From Thalassolituus alkanivorans (lineage in GTDB: Bacteria > Pseudomonadota > Gammaproteobacteria > Pseudomonadales > Oceanobacteraceae): DNA of 64,000 nt. Positions 9,243-17,052 of this stretch are shown here, piece by piece. The stretch covers positions 115,745-179,744 of the forward strand of contig NZ_JAJAEL010000049.1 of assembly GCF_020447205.1 (NCBI RefSeq). Reading direction: 5' to 3'. The translations under genes were made by a program, and so were the position numbers. The stretch's first letter is position 1; the number at the start of each line of letters is the position of its first letter. The notes below the pieces were generated by a model, which was not told where the DNA came from, did not search any database, and saw only the letters and a program-made list of their open reading frames with translations.

Positions 9243-10170
9243 GCTCGTTATCATCTGGCTGCTGAGCGTTTCTGTCGCTCAGGCAGCCGTGTACCGCTGG
9301 GTTGATGAACGCGGCCAGGTACACTTTTCTGATAAACCCCATAAACAGGCTGAAGTACTGGAACTGAAAACGCAGGGTAATAATGGCTGGCAGCCATTGG
9401 ATATCCGCGTCATTCAGGAGGGCAGCCTGGCCTCGGCCGCCCAGCAACTGGATCTGGCGCGTATTCAGCGTGAAGTGAATGAGGTTTACCGCTTTTACGA
9501 TCAGGTGATTTATTTTGATTTTTACCGCCAGGTGCCGGTGAAAATTCATCTGCTTGCTGATCAGCGTGAATATATGGCCTTTGTGAAGCGTATTTCCGGA
9601 TACTCGGCCGCCAATTCCCTGGGGGTATACCTGTCAAAAACCCATGAGATTGCGGTGTTTATTCACGATGATGCTCTGGGCGGAATTGAAAGCACTTACA
9701 GAACCATCCGCCATGAAGCCAGTCATGCGATTCTGCATTCTCTGGCGCAGATACTACCGGACTGGCTGAATGAAGGTATGGCCGAGCAAATGGAAACTCT
9801 CAGTTATAGCCCGGAAGGATTTCTGATCGGCAGCCATGACAGTAACCGCCGCAGCTTTCTTGCCCGCCAGAACAAGGCGATGGACGTGCTGAAGTTTATT
9901 GAAGTGCGCAGTGACGACTGGCGCAATGCCAATCACCGGCGTGGGGTAAATCAGCAGATGGCAGGGCAGCTGGTGTATATGCTGCTGTCGACCACTTATG
10001 GCCGCAGCCTGATTACGCGTTTATTGCAGGATTATAAACGCGGGGTGAATATGCGCGCTTTTTACTTGCTGGATGAACACTATATTGGTGGTTCTCAGGC
10101 GCTGAAAACACACTGGGAAAACTGGCTTAAAACAGAGATGCGGCAACCAGCGATAATTCGTCTGCAATAA
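9208..10170 (+). CDS. secreted DUF4124 protein with HExxH peptidase-like domain
   Basis: 320 aa from ATG 9208, preceded by GGAG at 9197-9200. A signal peptide (KLVIIWLLSVSVAQA) is followed directly by a DUF4124 module, AVYRWVDERGQVHFSDKP. A long helical region leads to a gluzincin-like motif: H169-E-A-S-H173 and, 16 residues later, E189 in WLNEGMAEQ. This is the layout of zinc metallopeptidases (HExxH...E), so a periplasmic zinc peptidase is plausible; substrate unknown. The start lies inside the globin gene (35 bp overlap), so it belongs to the mks operon. Starting from the longer frame at 9169 would place a charged stretch before the signal peptide. Confidence 0.75.
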   Translation: MCRRNAVAVAIKLVIIWLLSVSVAQAAVYRWVDERGQVHFSDKPHKQAEVLELKTQGNNGWQPLDIRVIQEGSLASAAQQLDLARIQREVNEVYRFYDQVIYFDFYRQVPVKIHLLADQREYMAFVKRISGYSAANSLGVYLSKTHEIAVFIHDDALGGIESTYRTIRHEASHAILHSLAQILPDWLNEGMAEQMETLSYSPEGFLIGSHDSNRRSFLARQNKAMDVLKFIEVRSDDWRNANHRRGVNQQMAGQLVYMLLSTTYGRSLITRLLQDYKRGVNMRAFYLLDEHYIGGSQALKTHWENWLKTEMRQPAIIRLQ

Positions 10171-10189
10171 GCGTAAAAACGGCCGCTGT

Positions 10190-10834
10190 TCAGCGGCGGA
10201 TAATCCCATGATCCAGCGCGTAGCGGATTAACCCGGCAGAATTACCGATGCCCAGCTTCTGTTTGATCTTCAGCCGGTGTGCTTCCACAGTACGGACAGA
10301 AATATCCAGTTCGCGGGCGATTTCTTTATTACCCAGGCCTTCGGCCAGGCGGGCCAGGACATCTTCTTCGCGTGGGCTTAATACATCTTCGCTGGCGGGC
10401 GGGCGGGGGCGGCCAAATTCACTGAACAGGGTTTTGGCAACGCTGGAACTGAAGTAAGTGCCACCCTGATGTACGGTCTGAACGGCAAGGATCAGCTCTT
10501 CCGGAGCTACATCTTTTAATACGTAGCCAGCGGCTCCGGCCTGGATAACTTTCATAATATATTCGCGATCATCATGCATGGTAATGATCAGCAGGCGAAT
10601 ATCCGGCAGTTGTTCCTGAAAGGCGATACAGGCTTCAAGACCGTTCATGACCGGCATGGATATATCCAGCAAGACAACGTCCGGATGGTGCTCTGCTGCG
10701 GCAGCCAGGGCTTCTTCACCATTACTGACATCGGCGACCACGCTCAGTCCTTCGCTTTCGAGGCTGACTTTAAGCCCTTCACGCACCATCGGATGGTCGT
10801 CGGCAATAATCAGGCGAATGGGTTTGCTGCTCAT
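10190..10834 (-). CDS. NarL/FixJ-family response regulator
   Basis: 214 aa. Receiver domain (about 1-120) with acidic pocket IIADDHP, phospho-acceptor Asp in DVVLLDISMPVMNG, switch Thr in LLIITMHDD and Lys in YVLKDVA. C-terminal LuxR-type helix-turn-helix: LSPREEDVLARLAEGLGNKE and the recognition helix SVRTVEAHRLKIKQKL. The ATG overlaps the TGA of the upstream histidine kinase by 4 bp (10831-10834), so it is that kinase's partner. Both lie downstream of the TRAP genes on the same strand, so it probably controls uptake of the TRAP substrate. Target sites are unknown. Confidence 0.92.
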   Translation of the reverse strand: MSSKPIRLIIADDHPMVREGLKVSLESEGLSVVADVSNGEEALAAAAEHHPDVVLLDISMPVMNGLEACIAFQEQLPDIRLLIITMHDDREYIMKVIQAGAAGYVLKDVAPEELILAVQTVHQGGTYFSSSVAKTLFSEFGRPRPPASEDVLSPREEDVLARLAEGLGNKEIARELDISVRTVEAHRLKIKQKLGIGNSAGLIRYALDHGIIRR

Positions 10835-12246
10835 AATGAATCGGCCTCTCTTAAGGCTGTGTCCGGATTAAGGAAAAATTCCGCATGAATGAGTGTACCC
10901 TGTGTGCGCCGGCTGCGGACACTAAACTTTCCGCCTACAAGTTCGACCCGTTCACGCATGTTCATCAGGCCGATACCACTCTGATCTTCTTCGAGAGAAA
11001 ACCCGCAGCCGTTGTCTTCCATTTCAATCAGAATACTCTGCAGATTATGGCTGATATTCAGGCTGACCTGAGTCGCTTCGGCATGCTTTTGCACATTGGT
11101 AATGGCTTCCTGTACCAGACGATACAGTGTCATTTCAATGGCATCGGGCAGGCGGGTTTCCGGTAAACGGATACGCCGTTTTACCCGTATTTTTCCCGAC
11201 TCGCTGATATTATCGAGCAGACTGTGCAATGCCGCCTCAAGGCCCAGATCATCAAGCATCACCGGGCGCAGATTGTGTGATACCCGGCGTACTTCCTGAA
11301 TCGACATATTAAGCATGTCGGTGGCTTTATGCAGATGCTCACGGGCATCTTCATGGGGCCATTTTTTATCCGCCAGATTTAAGCGCAATTTGGCGGATAC
11401 CAGCATCTGATTAATGCCATCATGCAACTCTCGGGCAAACGTCCGGCGCTGCATAACCTGAAAGGCTACAGAGCGATGCGCTAAGTCCTGCAGGCGCTGA
11501 TCGGCCAGCTGGGTGGCATGAATATTAATAATAATAACGATGATGACGACCAGCGCGAGGGTAACGGCCAGCAATACAGACGCTGCGAGAAAGGTACGGC
11601 GTACATTGGTATTCACTTTATTCTGCAGTGAGCGGGTTTCAGCGGCGATATCATCAACGTACAGGCCGGTGCCCATCATCCAGTTAAGATAAGGAATATT
11701 GACGACGTAACTGAGCTTGTTTTCCTGCCCCGATAACGAGGGCTTATTCCAGATATAGCGATAAAACCCACCACCTTTACCCGCCAGCGCCAGCAGATCG
11801 CGGATAACATACTGGCCGTTATCGTCCTGAAAATCGATCATGGGTTGGCCGACCAGATCCGGCTGTGCCGGGTGAACAAGGTTGGTACCGTTCTGGTCGT
11901 AAACAAAAAAGTAGCCATCGTTACCGTAGGTGAGCCCCTGCAGGATGCGTTTGATTTCGTATTCTGCCCGTGACTGGTCGAGGCCATATTCCAGTTCTTC
12001 CAGAACCGGATTAATCGATGTCATGGCCAGACTGACATAATCGACCAGCGCTTTGCGTTTACTGGCCAGTACGTTTTCTTCAAAAATAGCGACCTGTTGC
12101 TGTGCCAGTTGCTGTGCCTGACGCTGGGTTATCCAGGTAATGGTCAGGGTGAGTGCGACCAGTGGTAATACGGTAAGCAGCAGGATCTTGGCTTTTAACG
12201 TCAGATTCATACCCGGTGGCCGTGGCGGAATTAAAAGATTGTTCAT
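10831..12246 (-). CDS. Cache-domain sensor histidine kinase (HisKA_3)
   Basis: 471 aa from ATG 12246; the frame opens further upstream only with TTG at 12264. Order: TM1 (ILLLTVLPLVALTLTITW); periplasmic single Cache_2 domain (about 35-205) with GNDGYFFVYDQNG and YVVNIPYLNWMMGTGLYVDD; TM2 (LAASVLLAVTLALVVIIV); HisKA_3 dimerisation helix with phospho-acceptor His in FARELHDGINQMLVSA; HATPase domain with N-box VQEAITNVQKHA and G-box DNGCGFS / GIGLMNMRERV. Cache_2 domains usually bind small carboxylates directly, which fits the TRAP genes upstream. It overlaps the response regulator gene by 4 bp. All catalytic motifs look intact. Confidence 0.92.
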   Translation of the reverse strand: MNNLLIPPRPPGMNLTLKAKILLLTVLPLVALTLTITWITQRQAQQLAQQQVAIFEENVLASKRKALVDYVSLAMTSINPVLEELEYGLDQSRAEYEIKRILQGLTYGNDGYFFVYDQNGTNLVHPAQPDLVGQPMIDFQDDNGQYVIRDLLALAGKGGGFYRYIWNKPSLSGQENKLSYVVNIPYLNWMMGTGLYVDDIAAETRSLQNKVNTNVRRTFLAASVLLAVTLALVVIIVIIINIHATQLADQRLQDLAHRSVAFQVMQRRTFARELHDGINQMLVSAKLRLNLADKKWPHEDAREHLHKATDMLNMSIQEVRRVSHNLRPVMLDDLGLEAALHSLLDNISESGKIRVKRRIRLPETRLPDAIEMTLYRLVQEAITNVQKHAEATQVSLNISHNLQSILIEMEDNGCGFSLEEDQSGIGLMNMRERVELVGGKFSVRSRRTQGTLIHAEFFLNPDTALREADSL

Positions 12247-12381
12247 CTTAGAACCTGTCGGCAAGGATAGATAGTCGCCGTTCGGAGCCTGATTCTGTCG
12301 TTTGCTGTCGGGTATTCATAAGTACTTTATTGTCATTATTATTGTCAGCAAAGAGAGCAGCGGTAATGGATAAATAACATA

Positions 12382-12419
12382 TTCTGTAGCCGGATGCCTG
12401 ATGCTTTCCGGCCACAGAA
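12382..12419. terminator. hairpin between dctM and the sensor kinase gene
   Basis: Arms TTCTGT and ACAGAA flank inner arms GCCGG and CCGGC. It lies just after the dctM stop (12431 on the minus strand) and lacks a T-tract, so it may be a partial terminator or an mRNA-stabilising structure that separates TRAP expression from expression of the two-component genes. Confidence 0.45.
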
Positions 12420-12430
12420 CAGGACTCCTG

Positions 12431-13723
12431 TCAGTCAAGCAGGCCATACCATTCAGGGAACAGCAGAATGGTAATCACCACGCCGACCTGCATTAAAATA
12501 AAAGGTACAACGCCGCGATAAATATCCATGGTGCGGACGCCGGCGGGTGCGACCCCTTTTAAATAGAACAGACTGAAACCAAAAGGCGGTGTCAGGAAAG
12601 ACGTCTGCAGGTTCATGGCAATCAGAATGGCAAACCAGACCGGAGCAATGCCCAGTGCGTTAGCAACCGGTGCCAGAATCGGTACGATGATAAAACTGAT
12701 TTCCACGAAGTCGATAAAGAAGCCCAGAATCATAATGGCAACCATCGACAGAATCAGGAAGCCCATCGCACCACCTGGCATGTCAGACAGCAGTTCCTCA
12801 ACAATATAATCGCCACCGGTGTAACTGAACGCCATGGAGAAGGCCGTTGCACCAAGCAGAATGGCGAAAACCATCGCAGAGATTTTTACCGTTTCCTGTG
12901 AGGCCTCGTACACCATTTTCCAGTTAAACTGGCCGTAAATCGCCGCCAGAAGCAGGGCGCCAACACCACCCAGTGCAGACGATTCTGTCGGGGTGGCAAT
13001 ACCGGCAAAAATGGAACCCAGCACCACAAGAATCAGCGCCAGCGGAGGAATAATGGCCTTTAATGCGCGGATATATTGCTCATGACGATGGGTTAAATCA
13101 TCGTCCATCGGCAGGGCAGGTGCAGCTTCTGGTTTCAGCCAAGTGTAGATCAGGATATACACCACGTAGCAGCCGATCAGTACCAGACCGGGCGCTAATG
13201 CTGCCTGGAATAAATCGCCAACGGGAATGCCTAATACATCACCGAGAATAATCAGAATAATGGATGGTGGAATAATCTGCCCCAGGGTTCCGGAGGCACA
13301 GATAGTTCCGCAGGCCAGTGCTTTGTCGTAGTTGTATTTCAGCATAACCGGCAGGGAGATTAATCCCATCGCAACAACCGATGCGCCAACAACGCCGGTA
13401 GAGGCGGCTAATAAAGCTCCCACAAGAACTGTGGAAATAGCCAGGCCACCACGCACACCACCAAAGAGTTTACCCATGGCTTCCAGCAGTTGTTCTGCCA
13501 GTCTGGTACGTTGCAGCACAATACCCATAAAGATAAACAGTGGTACTGCCATCAGGGTGACGTTTTCCATAATGCTTTGTACGCGGAAAGGCATAAAAGC
13601 GAAAATGTCCGGACCTTCAGCAAATACGCCAAAAATAAGGGCGACACCGCCAAAAGTAAACGCCACCGGGAAGCCGAAAATCAGCATCAGCAGGGCGACG
13701 AAAAACATAATAATACCGATCAT
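12431..13723 (-). CDS. dctM: TRAP transporter large permease, DctM family
   Basis: 430 aa with about twelve hydrophobic segments starting at the N terminus (IGIIMFFVALLMLIFGFPVAF). Typical DctM blocks are visible: AEQLLEAMGKLFGGVRGGLAIS, GTICASGTLGQIIPPSIILIILG and FAILIAMNLQTSFLTPPFGFSLFYLKG (given here only by their cores: SGTLGQIIPPS and TSFLTPPFGFSLFYL). It is the sodium-coupled transport subunit of the TRAP system. The ATG overlaps the stop of dctQ by 4 bp. Length is normal for the family. The substrate is set by DctP, whose closest recognisable relatives bind 2-oxo acids. Confidence 0.93.
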   Translation of the reverse strand: MIGIIMFFVALLMLIFGFPVAFTFGGVALIFGVFAEGPDIFAFMPFRVQSIMENVTLMAVPLFIFMGIVLQRTRLAEQLLEAMGKLFGGVRGGLAISTVLVGALLAASTGVVGASVVAMGLISLPVMLKYNYDKALACGTICASGTLGQIIPPSIILIILGDVLGIPVGDLFQAALAPGLVLIGCYVVYILIYTWLKPEAAPALPMDDDLTHRHEQYIRALKAIIPPLALILVVLGSIFAGIATPTESSALGGVGALLLAAIYGQFNWKMVYEASQETVKISAMVFAILLGATAFSMAFSYTGGDYIVEELLSDMPGGAMGFLILSMVAIMILGFFIDFVEISFIIVPILAPVANALGIAPVWFAILIAMNLQTSFLTPPFGFSLFYLKGVAPAGVRTMDIYRGVVPFILMQVGVVITILLFPEWYGLLD

Positions 13724-14250
13724 AAAAGCCCCCGGTCGATTTTGGTTTCATGCTCATCTTTCAGGGCAATTACGCTGTTCAGAATCATTGCAATACCGGA
13801 TATGGCCGTCGCAAAAAATGCAAATGGAATAACGGCTTTAATAATCCAGCGATTGCTCAGGCCGCCGGGATCGCCGGAGGTTTCGCCCAGGCTCCAGGCT
13901 TCATGCGCAAAATCGATACCGTACCAGCCGACCAGCAGGCAAAACGGGATCAGTAACAGCAGGCCGCCGGCAATATCAATAATGGCTTTGCGGCGGATGG
14001 ATAAATTTTCATACACCAGATCCACGCGCACATGGCCACCGGCCCGCAGCGTGTAAGGAACACCCAGCATGAACATGGCAGCAAACAGATGCCATTCCAT
14101 TTCCTGCATCGCGATGGAAACTTCGTTCAGGGCGTAACGCATGACAACGTCAATAAACACGTTCATCAGCATCAGAATAAAAAGCACAGCGGCGACTGTG
14201 CCGAGAAAATCGGAAAAGCGATTAATGGCCCGTTCTGCCTTAATCAGCAT
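13720..14250 (-). CDS. dctQ: TRAP transporter small permease, DctQ family
   Basis: 176 aa with four membrane segments (GTVAAVLFILMLMNVFIDVV, FAAMFMLGVPYTL, IIDIAGGLLLLIPFCLLVGW, IPFAFFATAISGIAMIL). Contains the family-typical RYALNEVSIAMQEMEWHL and AGGHVRVDLVY motifs. It forms the membrane module with DctM and overlaps that gene by 4 bp. A GC-rich hairpin lies in the gap to dctP. A signature region SLGETSGDPGGL between the third and fourth segments is typical of the 2-oxo-acid/mannitol subgroup. Confidence 0.9.
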   Translation of the reverse strand: MLIKAERAINRFSDFLGTVAAVLFILMLMNVFIDVVMRYALNEVSIAMQEMEWHLFAAMFMLGVPYTLRAGGHVRVDLVYENLSIRRKAIIDIAGGLLLLIPFCLLVGWYGIDFAHEAWSLGETSGDPGGLSNRWIIKAVIPFAFFATAISGIAMILNSVIALKDEHETKIDRGLL

Positions 14251-14265
14251 AATGCACTCCCGTTT

Positions 14266-14297
14266 GCCCCCGCCGGACTGGGTAAGCCCGGCGGGGC
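14266..14297. other. intercistronic hairpin between dctP and dctQ
   Basis: Nearly perfect GC-rich stem: left arm GCCCC-C-GCCGG (one bulged C) pairs with CCGGCGGGGC. It has no T-tract. Hairpins after the binding-protein gene commonly raise its mRNA level relative to the permease genes; that role is inferred here. Confidence 0.55.
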
Positions 14298-14322
14298 ATC
14301 TGTCGTTGTTATTGGGTCCTGA

Positions 14323-15396
14323 TCAGTCGGCGCTGTTCAGGTAAGCTTTGTCAGAAATATCGGTCCAGCGGCGGGCTTTCTTCAGATAAGTCGCCTGCGA
14401 ATCGAGAATTTCTTTGGCCAGTGGATCTTTTGCCGCACTTTCTGCCAGCAATTCGTTGTTGGCTTTATGCAGAGCTTTCATTACGTCAGCCGGGAAAGTA
14501 CGGATCTGAACTTTAGGATAGTCTTTATCCAGCACGGCCATGTTTTCAGCGGATTCGTGGTAAGACTGAATGTACATATCGTAGGCTGCGGTACGCATCG
14601 CGACGCGCAGGACTTCCTGCAGATCCGCAGGCAGACGGTCCCATGAACGCTTGTTGATCATGAACTGCAGTTCGGTTGCAGGCTCATGCCAGCCGGTGTA
14701 GTAGTAAGGGGCGATCTTGTGGAAACCCATGCGCAGATCCAGCGACGGACCAACCCATTCCAGTGCATCGATGGTGCGGCGCTCAAGGGCAGTGTACAGC
14801 TCGCCTGGCGGGATATTGGTCGGGCTGGCGCCCAGTTTGGCCAGAACCTCACCGGCAAAGCCCGGAATTCGCATTTTCAGGCCTTTCAGGTCTTCCAGGC
14901 TGTTGATTTCTTTCTGGAACCAACCACCCATCTGGTTACCGGTGTTACCGCCCGGGAAGCTCAGGATATTGAACTCACCGTACACTTTTTCCATCAGCTC
15001 CATACCGCCGCCGTAGTAGAACCAGGCGTATTGCTCAGGGGCGGTCATACCGAATGGCATGGTGGTGAAATACAGCGTATTCGGTACTTTGCCTTTCCAA
15101 TAGTAAGACGCTGAGTGGCCCATATCGTACTGACCGGCACGTACCATATCGAACACACCAAAGGCTGACTTGTGCTTGTTGGCGGAGTCGATGGTGATCT
15201 GCAGACGGCCATTCGACATTTTCTCAGCCATCGCAGCCATATTACGCGGTGCGTCACCAAAAACGGGGAAGTTCGTCGGCCAGCTTTCGGCCAGTTTCAG
15301 ACGGTATACTTTCTCGTCTGCCTGAGCAGTACCGAACATAGCCAGACTGCACGCAGCGGCTACCAGTACCTGTTTAAAGCGGGATAGGCGGATCAT
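14323..15396 (-). CDS. dctP: TRAP transporter periplasmic binding protein, 2-oxo-acid type
   Basis: 357 aa from ATG 15396, which is preceded by AAGGA; the longer reading from 15456 adds an N terminus that spoils the signal peptide (FKQVLVAAACSLAMFGTAQA). The mature protein shows DctP features: LAESWPTNFPVFGDA, GVFDMVRAGQYDMGHSASYY, the arginine-bearing KGLKMRIPGFAGEVL (Arg binds the substrate carboxylate in the family), and ALEWVGPSLDLRMG. The SASYYWKGK and WVGP...YYYTGWHEP regions resemble TakP-like proteins that bind pyruvate and other 2-oxo acids. Substrate assignment is therefore plausible but not proven. First gene of dctPQM; a long leader and a palindromic operator lie upstream. Confidence 0.92.
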   Translation of the reverse strand: MIRLSRFKQVLVAAACSLAMFGTAQADEKVYRLKLAESWPTNFPVFGDAPRNMAAMAEKMSNGRLQITIDSANKHKSAFGVFDMVRAGQYDMGHSASYYWKGKVPNTLYFTTMPFGMTAPEQYAWFYYGGGMELMEKVYGEFNILSFPGGNTGNQMGGWFQKEINSLEDLKGLKMRIPGFAGEVLAKLGASPTNIPPGELYTALERRTIDALEWVGPSLDLRMGFHKIAPYYYTGWHEPATELQFMINKRSWDRLPADLQEVLRVAMRTAAYDMYIQSYHESAENMAVLDKDYPKVQIRTFPADVMKALHKANNELLAESAAKDPLAKEILDSQATYLKKARRWTDISDKAYLNSAD

Positions 15397-15802
15397 GGTT
15401 ATTATCCTTTTTAGTGTTTCAGATTGATTGTGCGCACCCGTGAAGAGGCACAGCACACCCTGACTTTTCGAGTGTGCAAGTCATGGCTGTAGATGACTAT
15501 CCGCAGGACTGCGGTTTTGTAGGTAGTTCTGGCAGCAGTGCGTAAGTAGTTTTACCAGTATGCTGCGAGGTATCAGACCGGAGGCCAAAAAGGAAAAAGG
15601 CCCGCAGCCCTTGTCATTGCTGATATCAGGCTTGAAAAACAGGGTGAAAATATTGGTATGACCAATATTCCAGAGAGCGCTAGACTTTGGTCGTGTAAGG
15701 CCCTGATGAAGCCGGTTCAGGTCTGCATCATCTTCTGATTTCATGTTTTTCCGGGTTTTATGTACATTGCACAGCCACGATCAATATGCGCGGCGGATAG
15801 CG
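15397..15802. other. 406-bp divergent regulatory region between dctP and chrA
   Basis: No convincing gene. It holds a perfect palindrome at 15649-15669 (annotated separately), a small hairpin CCGCAG/CTGCGG at 15500-15513 and arms CACAC/GTGTG around 15450-15475, the latter two in the long dctP leader. I could not pick a clear -35/-10 pair. Confidence 0.5.
15649..15669. promoter_or_regulatory. PdhR/LldR-like palindromic operator
   Basis: Perfect 9-bp inverted repeat AATATTGGT and ACCAATATT around ATG. The core TTGGTNNNACCAA matches the operator type of FadR-subfamily GntR regulators (PdhR, LldR), which sense pyruvate or lactate. It lies 253 bp before dctP and 134 bp before chrA. The regulator gene itself is not in this window. 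Confidence 0.6.
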
Positions 15803-17050
15803 ATGACAATGCCAGTACGGCCTGACAGGCCGGCAAAGAAAACAGAGCCATTGGCTGTGCGCTTATGGCATATATTCCGCCAGTTCCTGTGGCTGGGTTG
15901 CATCAGTTTTGGCGGGCCCGCGGCTCATCTCGGGTATTTTCAGCGTGTCTTTGTCCAGCGCCTGCAGTGGCTGAGTGCAGAGCATTATGCGCAGCTGGTG
16001 GCACTGGCGCAGTTTCTGCCCGGGCCGGCTTCCAGTCAGGTCGGCTTTGCAATTGGCATGCAGCGGGCCGGAGTGGCAGGTGGTATCTGCGCGTTTATAG
16101 CCTTTACCCTGCCGTCTTTCTTACTGATGCTGGCGCTGGCCAGCAGCCTCACTAGCTTGCTGACTTATCACTGGTTTCCGGCGCTGATTCACGGCCTGAA
16201 ACTGCTGGCCGTGATTGTTGTGGCCGATGCCACACTGAGCATGGCAAAGACCTTCTGCAGCAGCGCCTTTAGCCGGGTGTTGATGTTGCTTACTGCCGTT
16301 GCGCTCTGGCTGACGCCGCTGCCGGTTTGGCTGTTGCTGATTCTGGCAGCGTTCGGGGGCTGGATATACGCGCGCTGGCAGGGCACCAGGCTGGCAGATT
16401 CTGCCGGGCAGGCAGAGCAACAGGCGCAGCCGTTTCAGTCGTATCCGGGCAAACGTCTGGCACTGATTATCGGACTGATGCTATGGGCCGGTCTGTATTT
16501 ACTCAGCCATCTGTCCGGCCTGAACGAGACTGCAGGCGCTATGGGAATGTTCGCCGCTTTTTATCAGACCGGCAGTCTGGTGTTTGGTGGTGGCCATGTG
16601 GTGTTGCCTCTGGTACAGCAGCAGTTTGCCGGGCAGCTGACGGCCGAAACCCTGCTTACCGGTTATGGCGCTGCACAGCTGGTGCCGGGTCCGATGTTTA
16701 CCTTCGCCACGTTTTTAGGTGCTGAATTATTGCCAGAGGCTCGGGTCAGCGGCGCTTTACTGGCAACGCTGGGGGTATTTTTACCGGGTTTTATTCTGTT
16801 AACGGCGGTGCAGCCGTTATGGTCGCAGTGGCTGGTTAAACCCGGTTTAAAGCACGCCTTAATGGGCGTTAATGCTGCGGTTGTCGGACTGTTGTTGGCG
16901 ACATTGGTCACACCGGTCGCCAGCTCAAGCCTGCTGAATGGCGCCGATATTGTTTTTGCTGCGGTAGGTTTTATTGCCCTGCGGCGGAAAGCACTCAATG
17001 TGATCGGATTAATTCCGCTGGCACTGGGTTTTGGTTTGCTGGCGCCCTGA
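15803..17050 (+). CDS. chrA: chromate transporter, ChrA/CHR family (two-domain)
   Basis: 415 aa from ATG 15803; the frame is open from 15743, but family homology begins just after the later start. Two homologous CHR halves: the first with FRQFLWLGCISFGGPAAHLGYFQR and AQFLPGPASSQVGF (cores quoted: SFGGPAAHLGYFQR, LPGPASSQVGF), the second with FYQTGSLVFGGGHVVLPL and AAQLVPGPMFTFATFLG. About ten to twelve membrane segments. It is annotated as chromate/sulfate antiport or export giving chromate resistance; many homologues have never been tested for this. The 3' end abuts the convergent winged-helix/TPR gene (2 bp between them). Confidence 0.88.
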   Translation: MTMPVRPDRPAKKTEPLAVRLWHIFRQFLWLGCISFGGPAAHLGYFQRVFVQRLQWLSAEHYAQLVALAQFLPGPASSQVGFAIGMQRAGVAGGICAFIAFTLPSFLLMLALASSLTSLLTYHWFPALIHGLKLLAVIVVADATLSMAKTFCSSAFSRVLMLLTAVALWLTPLPVWLLLILAAFGGWIYARWQGTRLADSAGQAEQQAQPFQSYPGKRLALIIGLMLWAGLYLLSHLSGLNETAGAMGMFAAFYQTGSLVFGGGHVVLPLVQQQFAGQLTAETLLTGYGAAQLVPGPMFTFATFLGAELLPEARVSGALLATLGVFLPGFILLTAVQPLWSQWLVKPGLKHALMGVNAAVVGLLLATLVTPVASSSLLNGADIVFAAVGFIALRRKALNVIGLIPLALGFGLLAP

Positions 17051-17052
17051 CG

